5,304 nucleotides of DNA from assembly GCA_027030285.1 (NCBI GenBank), contig JALVFC010000046.1:1-5304 (forward strand), in the 5' to 3' direction. Both the position numbers and the translations under genes were made by a program. Origin of the DNA: Thiotrichaceae bacterium. Its GTDB lineage: Bacteria; Pseudomonadota; Gammaproteobacteria; Thiotrichales; Thiotrichaceae. The notes beneath the pieces were generated by a model. The model saw nothing but the letters and a program-made list of their open reading frames with translations. It did no database searches and was not told the DNA's origin. Below, piece after piece: positions 1 to 5,304 of this stretch; position 1 is the stretch's first letter, and each line of letters opens with the position of its first letter.

Positions 1-22
1 TTTTTAGCAGTTTTACCACGTT

Positions 23-51
23 ATTACCAGCGTCAATCTGATTTTTGTCAA
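23..51 (-). promoter_or_regulatory. Possible leftward sigma70-type promoter
   Basis: On the minus strand, a perfect TTGACA (46-51) is followed after 17 bases by GGTAAT (23-28). The second hexamer matches the -10 consensus at only four positions and lacks the important first TA. If real, it would drive a gene beyond the left edge, divergent from the dioxygenase. The window does not show such a gene, so this is a weak candidate resting mainly on the perfect -35 box. Confidence 0.15.
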
Positions 52-72
52 TTAAATAAGATTACCGTCATA

Positions 73-100
73 TTGTAAAATACTGGACTTACCCTATATT
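73..100 (+). promoter_or_regulatory. Candidate sigma70 promoter for the dioxygenase gene
   Basis: TTGTAA (73-78, four of six matches to TTGACA) is followed after 16 bases by TATATT (95-100, five of six matches to TATAAT). Transcription would then start near 107, leaving a short leader of about 23 bases before the ATG at 130. The rest of 1-129 is AT-rich and non-coding. It contains TTACCA twice, 11 bases apart (13-18 and 24-29), and GTCAAT twice (32-37 and 47-52). No operator could be assigned to these. Confidence 0.3.
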
Positions 101-129
101 CTGAATGCGCAACCGGATACCAATCTATC

Positions 130-831
130 ATGGCGACCTCCTCTACTACTTTGATCAATCAGTTACATCAACAGGGTTTTCTCCATGTGGACTCCGGTTC
201 TATATTGGGGAAATATTGTAACTCATCTGAATTTCAACAATTTCAGCGTAGCTGGAATGATTTGCCTGAAGATAATCATCTACTTGATAATGGCCACTAT
301 CGGTTCAGGCGGTATGCTGTTTTTACCAGCATTGACGGCGTGCTAAGCAAATTACCCAAAGAGCCACATTATCAGCCGCGAAAATATAATCATCTACATG
401 GTGGCATTAACCGTTACTTTGAAGAATTAACCGCAGCATCGATTGAAAATCCGATATTCAAGCAGGTGATTAACTGGAATCTGGGGATTATTTCGACAAA
501 AAAATACAGCAACTGGCGCATTCAGTGTCACCAGTTCCGCATTTGTGCGAACCAGTTTGAGCGCGGCAAACCGGCTCCAGAGGGTATACATCAGGATGGT
601 TCCAACTACGTTTTTATTATGTTACTTGGGCGAAATAACGTGCAAGGGGCTGAAAATACCATTCATAACAAACAGGGTGAGATACTTTACAGAACCACAT
701 TACAGACCCCCGGTGAGGCTCTGCTGGTAGATGACAAGCGACATTGGCACGGTGTTAGCGAGATTGTGCCTGAGGATAAAAATCAGCAGGGCATAAGAGA
801 TGTGCTGGTTTTTACATTCCACGCCATTTAA
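130..831 (+). CDS. Fe(II)/2-oxoglutarate dioxygenase, isoleucine-hydroxylase-like family
   Basis: This is a 233-residue soluble enzyme with no signal peptide or membrane segment. It carries the iron triad of 2-oxoglutarate-dependent oxygenases: His154 and Asp156 in GIHQDG, and His207 in DDKRHWHGV. Arg223, in the RDVLVFTF strand, is the likely 2-oxoglutarate carboxylate ligand. Upstream blocks at about 56-66 (HYRFRRYAVF) and 79-100 (YN-LHGG-NRYFEEL) resemble the family that I know as 2OG-Fe dioxygenase (Pfam PF10014). Its characterised members, such as Bacillus thuringiensis L-isoleucine 4-hydroxylase, hydroxylate free amino acids. The length is normal and all key residues are present, so it should be active. 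The substrate is unknown; a free aliphatic amino acid is an inference. ATG 130 is the only good start: the frame is open back to a TAA at 76-78 but has no other ATG, GTG or TTG. The ribosome binding site is poor (a GGA at 115-117, well upstream), so the transcript may be weakly translated. The gene stands alone and ends six bases from the convergent membrane-protein gene. Confidence 0.88.
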   Translation: MATSSTTLINQLHQQGFLHVDSGSILGKYCNSSEFQQFQRSWNDLPEDNHLLDNGHYRFRRYAVFTSIDGVLSKLPKEPHYQPRKYNHLHGGINRYFEELTAASIENPIFKQVINWNLGIISTKKYSNWRIQCHQFRICANQFERGKPAPEGIHQDGSNYVFIMLLGRNNVQGAENTIHNKQGEILYRTTLQTPGEALLVDDKRHWHGVSEIVPEDKNQQGIRDVLVFTFHAI

Positions 832-837
832 GGAGTC

Positions 838-2421
838 TTAGTTATCATGAAATATATGCCACGAGTAATAAGCTTGTTGTAGTTCTCGCCACAGTGATGC
901 GGGCAATTTGTAACGGTGGTAGGTGCGCTCACTGGCATTATTATAAAGTGCATCAAGTGAGCGTTTCAGGCTTTCCGGGAATTGCGCATAAGAAACATCG
1001 TACTGTTTAGGTCTGGATAACAAGTGTGCAGCCTCCATGGCTTCAACCAGATCAAGAATGCCGTGTGTTGTTTCATCCAGGTGGTCGTTGGCAGCAGGGA
1101 TAACGAGGGAGTAGCTCCAGCGATTGCGGTAGATATGACTGCGTAAATCATTCAGAAACAGATCCTGATTGGCGATCTGTCCCATATTGGGAATATCATT
1201 GGTACTCACATAGCGCCCGTCGAATGTATTTAGCCCCCAATGTCGCCGACGATTTTCCAGTCCGTCTGCCAGACCGACAATAAAAATAAACAGGTCAATC
1301 AGTCCGCCCAGTAGTAATGGAGCATAATCCAGAGGTGTGATTTTGGTGGCCTCTGCTTCAGCCTGTGTTTTTCGGGTAAACAGTTTATCCAGAAATGTCT
1401 GGGGTAAAATCGCTTTTGGTATTTGCATAAACACAGTGAGCGCACGACTGAGGACTTCGCGATCACTATCCGGATTGAATAATACAACCTCTCGGACTGT
1501 GGGCAGGCTTGCAATCTGTTTGACGATAGTTGTGCCTTTAATGTCAATATTCTCATCGGGGCATGCTATAGCAAAACCGAGTGAATCCTTGCCGTCGGTT
1601 TTACGGCGATCATACATATGATCACGCAATGTAGATTTGAGATTACTGATTTTACCGCTAGTTTTGTAGTGATTCAGTGTTTGCACGATTTTGTTCATTT
1701 TGTTCTGCACTTCATCGGTCGGTGTTTTTTCTTCGACATATGTTTTAAGCAGGTTTTCAAGACTACGAATATTAGTAGAAACATTGTCGTATAAATCCGA
1801 GATATCGGCAGATAAAGCTGTAAAAATGCGTGCTTCCTTGTCACGGTAGCGACTTCTGGGGCCGGAATTTGGCGGTGACATATAACCGCAGGTTCCGCCT
1901 CGCTGGCGTTCTTCCTCTGCCCTGCGGCGTGAATAGTTAGCCAGCTTTTCGGTATCATTCCTTATCTGTAAGAATGAGTCCTGATAATCAAGAGCGGATT
2001 TTTTTATCTCATTGAGCTGGGAAGAAAAATTATCAAAGGCATAACTGTCCGCGCGGAACAGGTTGTAATAAAAACTATAGCTAAAAAAGACGCTGACACC
2101 CATCGTGACCAGATACACAAACAGCCAGAGCAGTTTGAGCAGCACCGCGCTATGCAGCATCTCGTACAGGGAAAACAGCAACATCCCCTGTAACACAGTA
2201 ACAAACAGGAATAAAACAACGATGAAAATCCCCGGTGTTTGGGAAAAGCTGCCGTAGGAGAAACGAATCAGACCATCATAAGTGGTATAGAACGAGATAG
2301 ATGACAGAACCAGCAAAAAAAGCAGGATAAATGTGTGTGGCTTGTTACTAAGCAGTTTGCTAACCCAGCCTGCTTTATGCTGCTGATCTCTGTGGTTTGT
2401 GTGGAGAAATTCTGATTCCAT
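838..2421 (-). CDS. Uncharacterised four-pass membrane protein with periplasmic helical hairpin
   Basis: I do not recognise a named family for this 527-residue protein. Hydrophobic segments lie at about 29-48, 64-88, 92-117 and 366-386. Lysines before the first segment and Arg391-393 after the last suggest both ends are cytoplasmic, which places residues 118-365 in the periplasm. That domain has two charged, probably helical stretches (about 128-174 and 194-252). They are separated by a Gly/Pro/Cys-rich turn at 175-188 (GGTCGYMSPPNSGP), which suggests an antiparallel hairpin. The only two cysteines, Cys178 and Cys287 (FAIACPDE), both fall in this domain and could form a disulfide. The C-terminal 135 residues look soluble, with no motif I can name. 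The architecture (N-terminal membrane bundle, long helical region, further membrane segment) loosely recalls DUF4407-type proteins, but I see no sequence match. The ATG at 2421 is fixed by an in-frame TGA at 2446-2448 with no other ATG, GTG or TTG between; the ribosome binding site is weak (GGG six bases upstream). It is co-directional with glyQS, 66 bases downstream of glyS. Confidence 0.85.
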   Translation of the reverse strand: MESEFLHTNHRDQQHKAGWVSKLLSNKPHTFILLFLLVLSSISFYTTYDGLIRFSYGSFSQTPGIFIVVLFLFVTVLQGMLLFSLYEMLHSAVLLKLLWLFVYLVTMGVSVFFSYSFYYNLFRADSYAFDNFSSQLNEIKKSALDYQDSFLQIRNDTEKLANYSRRRAEEERQRGGTCGYMSPPNSGPRSRYRDKEARIFTALSADISDLYDNVSTNIRSLENLLKTYVEEKTPTDEVQNKMNKIVQTLNHYKTSGKISNLKSTLRDHMYDRRKTDGKDSLGFAIACPDENIDIKGTTIVKQIASLPTVREVVLFNPDSDREVLSRALTVFMQIPKAILPQTFLDKLFTRKTQAEAEATKITPLDYAPLLLGGLIDLFIFIVGLADGLENRRRHWGLNTFDGRYVSTNDIPNMGQIANQDLFLNDLRSHIYRNRWSYSLVIPAANDHLDETTHGILDLVEAMEAAHLLSRPKQYDVSYAQFPESLKRSLDALYNNASERTYHRYKLPASLWRELQQAYYSWHIFHDN

Positions 2422-2468
2422 GAAAAGCCCATAACTCAGTAACTTTCAGTCATTTTCCATGAAACAGA

Positions 2469-2499
2469 ATTAAAAATCCAGTACAAATCACTGTGCCAA
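2469..2499 (-). promoter_or_regulatory. Weak candidate promoter for the membrane-protein gene
   Basis: On the minus strand, TTGGCA (2494-2499, inside the last codons of glyS) and TTTAAT (2469-2474) each match the sigma70 boxes at five of six positions, but they are 19 bases apart rather than 17. It could allow expression of the 527-residue protein independently of glyQS. The other possibility is simple read-through from glyQS across the 66-base gap. The rest of the gap (2422-2487) holds no gene. Confidence 0.18.
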
Positions 2500-4554
2500 C
2501 ACAGAAAGATCAGCAATTTCCAGAAACAAACTACGCAACTGATTTAATATGGCAAGACGATTATTTTGCAATGCCCTATCTTCTGCTATTACCATGACAT
2601 CATCAAAGAAGCGATCAACCGGCTCGCGCAAGCCAGCCAGAGACTGCAAGGCTGCCTCGTAGTCACCTTTTTCAAACAAAGGTCTTACCACAGACTGTTG
2701 TTCAGTCAGTGCTTTGTACAGGTTTTTTTCAGCATCTTCCTGCAATAGAGCAGTATCAATATCCGTGTTTGCGGAGCTGGCCTGTTTTTTAAGAATATTG
2801 CCTATTCGCTTGTTTGCTGCGGCCAGTGCTTCTGCCTCATTCAACTTGCGGAACTGATCAACCGCCAGCACGCGTTTGTGAAAATCCAGTGGGGTGGTGG
2901 GTTTCAGTTTGGCAACAGCTTCGACAACACTGGCTGCAACCCCTTGATCCTTGTAGTAGGCATTCAGCCTTTCCAGAATATAATCAAAGGTCTCATCAAC
3001 TTTTGCCAGGGCATCAACTTTATCTGCAAGGTTTTTTGCTGCAATGCCAAGCAGCTCTTTCAGATCAAGATTAATGGCGTTTTCAATCAGAATACGCAAC
3101 ACAGCCAGTGCCGCTCGCCTGAGCGCAAAAGGATCTTTGGTGCCGGTTGGTTTCTGGCCGATTGCAAAAATCCCCATCAGTGTATCCAGGCGATCTGCCA
3201 AAGACAGAATTCTGCCCGCTTCATGCTGTGGCAACTGGTCGCCAGCGAAGCGTGGCATATATTGTTCTTCCAGTGCATAGGCGACATTTTCATTTTCGCC
3301 ATCCTGCAGTGCGTAATAACGCCCCATAATACCCTGTAATTTGGGAAATTCACCGACCATATCGGTCATCAGATCACACTTGGATAATTCTGCTGCGCGT
3401 TTGGCATCAGCCACGTTAGCACCGCTCATTCTGGCAATCTCACCAGCAAGGCTGGTTACCCGCTGGGTCTTTTCATACAGAGTGCCCAGTTGCTGCTGGA
3501 AAACGATATTTCTGGTCGCTTCAATACGTGCTTCCAGTGGTTGCTTTTTATCCTGTTGCCAGAAGAATTCAGCATCACTAAAGCGTGGACGAATGACGCG
3601 CTCATTGCCCTCACTTACTTTTTGCACATCGCGGCTTTCGATATTGCTGGTGGTGATAAAGTGCGGTAACAGCTTATGGTTGCTATCGACTACTGCAAAA
3701 TATTTCTGGTTGTCCTGCATGGTGGTGATCAAACACTCCTGTGGTACATCCAGATAACGCTGTTCAAAATTACCGGCGACGGCAACAGGCCATTCAACCA
3801 GTGCCGTGACTTCTTTAAGTAGCTCGGGATCAATAATAACCTTACCGCCCAATGTTTCTGCAACAGCCTCAGCACCGCTTTTCACCTTTTGCAGACGCTT
3901 GTCAAAGGAAGCAATGACATAACATTCTTCAAGCTGGAGTTCATAGCTGGCAGGTGATTCCAGCGTGACAGGTTCAGGATGATGGAAGCGGTGACCGCGT
4001 GTTTCACGTCCGGCAGATAAACCCAGTACATTGACATCAACGACAGCATCACCAAATAAACAAACCAGCCAATGTGCGGGACGCACGAATTCTGATGTTT
4101 TATCACCCCAGCGCATACGTTTGGGGGCTGGCAGCTTTTGCAGAGCATAATTGATAATACCTTGCAGCAGTTCACTGGTTGGTTTCCCTTGTTCCTGTTT
4201 GCGGAAAACAAACCAGGCACCTTTATCGGTTTCCAGTTGCTCCAGTTCTTCGATACTCACACCACAGGAACGTGCAAAACCTTCAATTGCCTTGCTTGGC
4301 TTGCCATCAGCATCAAAAGCTGCTTTTACCGCAGGGCCTCTGCGCTCAATTTGCTGGTCTGGCTGTTTAACATCAACATCTTGTAGCAAGATAGCAAGTC
4401 TTCTGGGAGTGGCAAAAGAAGTCACCTCACCGCAATCAATACGCGCCTGTTGCAAACCCTCCACGATACCCTTGCTAAATGCCTCAGAGAGTACAGGCAG
4501 GGCTTTGGGTGGTAGCTCTTCAGTGCCGATTTCAATCAGTAAATCCTGTTTCAT
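2488..4554 (-). CDS. glyS: Glycyl-tRNA synthetase beta subunit
   Basis: This is the 688-residue beta subunit of the alpha2beta2 bacterial glycyl-tRNA synthetase, a cytoplasmic enzyme that charges tRNA-Gly with glycine. The beta subunit mainly recognises the tRNA, while the alpha subunit holds the aminoacylation site. Family signatures run the full length: the N-terminal LLIEIGTEELPPKAL (5-19), FATPRRLA (47-54), the RRGPA block (71-75), W149-GDKTSEFVRPAHW (to 162), GRETRGHRF (182-190), TTMQDNQKYF (277-286), and RPRFSDAEFFWQQD (322-335). The HD-like region follows, with SKCDLMTDMVGEF (391-403), QGIMG (407-411) and DPFALRRAAL (474-483). The C-terminal DALR-type anticodon-binding region includes ALAAANKRIGNIL (576-588) and LREPVDRFFDDVMV (642-655). 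Length and ends match E. coli GlyS as I remember it, with no frameshift or missing block. The start codon lies inside the glyQ stop (ATGA), so translation is probably coupled. TGA is the stop. Confidence 0.98.
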   Translation of the reverse strand: MKQDLLIEIGTEELPPKALPVLSEAFSKGIVEGLQQARIDCGEVTSFATPRRLAILLQDVDVKQPDQQIERRGPAVKAAFDADGKPSKAIEGFARSCGVSIEELEQLETDKGAWFVFRKQEQGKPTSELLQGIINYALQKLPAPKRMRWGDKTSEFVRPAHWLVCLFGDAVVDVNVLGLSAGRETRGHRFHHPEPVTLESPASYELQLEECYVIASFDKRLQKVKSGAEAVAETLGGKVIIDPELLKEVTALVEWPVAVAGNFEQRYLDVPQECLITTMQDNQKYFAVVDSNHKLLPHFITTSNIESRDVQKVSEGNERVIRPRFSDAEFFWQQDKKQPLEARIEATRNIVFQQQLGTLYEKTQRVTSLAGEIARMSGANVADAKRAAELSKCDLMTDMVGEFPKLQGIMGRYYALQDGENENVAYALEEQYMPRFAGDQLPQHEAGRILSLADRLDTLMGIFAIGQKPTGTKDPFALRRAALAVLRILIENAINLDLKELLGIAAKNLADKVDALAKVDETFDYILERLNAYYKDQGVAASVVEAVAKLKPTTPLDFHKRVLAVDQFRKLNEAEALAAANKRIGNILKKQASSANTDIDTALLQEDAEKNLYKALTEQQSVVRPLFEKGDYEAALQSLAGLREPVDRFFDDVMVIAEDRALQNNRLAILNQLRSLFLEIADLSVLAQ
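2491..2504 (-). repeat. Short perfect inverted repeat over the last codons of glyS
   Basis: CTGTG and CACAG form a five-base-pair stem around a four-base loop, covering the final Val-Leu-Ala-Gln codons of glyS. A T-run (2472-2476) follows, but about 14 bases away, and the stem is short. A strong intrinsic terminator is therefore unlikely. It might instead act as a weak pause or 3'-end structure, or be coincidental. Confidence 0.3.
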
Positions 4555-5304
4555 GCTGCTTCCCCCTGTGGTTGGCTGACTAATGGGAAACCTAATGCCT
4601 CTCTGGAGTCGTAGTAGGCCTGGGCAATAGCGCGAGACAAGGCACGTACCCGCAAAATATAACGCTGCCGTTCAGTTACAGAAATAGCATGACGTGCATC
4701 CAGCAGGTTAAAAACATGGGAAGCCGTCAGCATTTGTTCGTATGCTGGTAAGGGTTGTCCGACTTCAATCAGGCGCTGGCTTTCAGATTCACAGCTGTCA
4801 AACTGGGCAAACAATAAATCGGTATTTGCCTGCTCGAAGTTATAGCCAGATTGCTCAACCTCGTTTTGATGAAATACATCACCATAGGTGACGATGCCTT
4901 GTGGTCCTTCCGTCCACACCAGGTCATAAATACTCCTGGCATCCTGCAAGTACATGGCAATACGCTCCAGACCATAAGTGATCTCACCCGTAACAGGCTT
5001 GCACTCCAGTCCGCCAACTTGCTGGAAGTAGGTAAACTGTGTGACTTCCATGCCATTTAGCCAGACTTCCCAGCCCAGTCCCCAGGCACCGAGTGTAGGG
5101 GACTCCCAGTTGTCTTCCACAAAGCGAATATCATGTACCAAAGGATCAAAGCCAAGCTGTTCCAGTGATTGCAGATACAACTCCTGAATATTATCGGGAG
5201 AAGGCTTCAGCATGACCTGAAACTGGTAGTAATGTTGTAAGCGGTTGGGATTTTCACCATAACGACCATCGGTAGGACGACGACAGGGTTGCACATAGGC
5301 TGTA
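4551..5304 (-). CDS. glyQ: Glycyl-tRNA synthetase alpha subunit (5' end outside window)
   Basis: This is the catalytic alpha subunit of alpha2beta2 glycyl-tRNA synthetase, a class II aminoacyl-tRNA synthetase that activates glycine with ATP. About 250 residues are visible. Reading begins in mid-gene with Thr-Ala-Tyr-Val-Gln-Pro, which lines up with about residue 56 of the 303-residue E. coli protein as I remember it. Some 55 N-terminal residues, including the start codon, therefore lie beyond the right edge. The GTG at 5292-5294 is an internal valine codon, not a start. The class II motif 2 region is present as RRPTDGRYGENPNRLQHYYQ (about 5222-5281), and motif 3 contains TYGLER (4962-4979). 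The DNWE-PTLGAWGLGWEVW-NGMEVTQFTYFQQ block between them is highly typical of GlyQ. The C-terminal ARxAISVTERQRYILR and SREALGFP stretches are also conserved. It ends in TGA and overlaps glyS by four bases, so both form one operon whose promoter is outside the window. Confidence 0.98.
   Translation of the reverse strand, partial: TAYVQPCRRPTDGRYGENPNRLQHYYQFQVMLKPSPDNIQELYLQSLEQLGFDPLVHDIRFVEDNWESPTLGAWGLGWEVWLNGMEVTQFTYFQQVGGLECKPVTGEITYGLERIAMYLQDARSIYDLVWTEGPQGIVTYGDVFHQNEVEQSGYNFEQANTDLLFAQFDSCESESQRLIEVGQPLPAYEQMLTASHVFNLLDARHAISVTERQRYILRVRALSRAIAQAYYDSREALGFPLVSQPQGEAA
4561..4567 (-). promoter_or_regulatory. Ribosome binding site of glyS inside glyQ
   Basis: On the minus strand AGGGGGA lies six bases before the glyS ATG, within the glyQ codons for the C-terminal Gln-Gly-Glu. 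It is a near-consensus Shine-Dalgarno sequence. It supports both the glyS start at 4554 and ribosome reinitiation at the ATGA overlap, which would help keep alpha and beta subunits at matched levels. Confidence 0.6.

Noticed and set aside
105..107. Upstream ATG as an earlier dioxygenase start
   Set aside because: It is 25 bases before the chosen ATG and therefore out of frame.
1695..1958. Small open frames on both strands within the membrane-protein gene
   Set aside because: They overlap a 527-codon frame that has coherent hydrophobic segments, and they show no start signals or domains of their own.
2472..2493. Intrinsic terminator after glyS
   Set aside because: The stem nearest the T-run has only four base pairs and a seven-base loop. 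The better stem is about 14 bases from the T-run.
3341..3757. Open frame of 138 codons on the plus strand inside glyS
   Set aside because: It is antisense to a fully conserved part of glyS, has no recognisable protein features, and is explained by codon bias of the true gene.
4151..4579. Open frame of 142 codons on the plus strand over the glyS start
   Set aside because: It is antisense to the conserved GlyS N-terminus and the GlyQ C-terminus. Its composition is Ser/Cys-rich and shadow-like, with no domain.
5292..5294. GTG as the start codon of glyQ
   Set aside because: The frame stays open to the window edge and encodes the conserved Ala-Tyr before this Val-Gln-Pro, so this is an internal codon of a truncated gene.

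Overview
The window looks like ordinary chromosomal DNA from a gammaproteobacterium. The split glycyl-tRNA synthetase genes glyQ and glyS are read right to left, and both proteins closely follow the Escherichia coli sequences as I remember them (GlyS is 688 residues here, about 689 in E. coli). Base composition is mid-range to slightly AT-leaning. I cannot name the genus. No rRNA, tRNA, CRISPR array, insertion sequence or phage gene is visible.

Layout from left to right. Positions 1-129 are non-coding upstream DNA with a plausible rightward promoter. Positions 130-831 (+) encode a 233-residue Fe(II)/2-oxoglutarate-dependent dioxygenase of the family that includes bacterial L-isoleucine hydroxylase. 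Six bases later, and convergent to it, lies a 527-residue membrane protein of unknown function (838-2421, -). After a 66-base gap come glyS (2488-4554, -) and glyQ (4551 to the right edge, -, 5' end outside the window). glyQ and glyS overlap by four bases (ATGA).

How the genes relate. GlyQ (alpha) and GlyS (beta) form the alpha2beta2 glycyl-tRNA synthetase, and the overlap suggests coupled translation. The membrane protein is on the same strand a short distance downstream, with no strong terminator in between, so it may be partly co-transcribed with glyQS. Nothing in its sequence points to a translation role. The dioxygenase is a separate, convergently oriented unit. Its apparent partner-free setting suggests a stand-alone tailoring or amino-acid hydroxylation enzyme, but the substrate cannot be read from the sequence.

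The two items most worth following are the uncharacterised membrane protein and the orphan dioxygenase. The membrane protein has four predicted transmembrane segments, a periplasmic helical hairpin with a Cys-Gly-Pro-rich tip, and a cytoplasmic C-terminal domain. I see no convincing new multi-gene system in this window.
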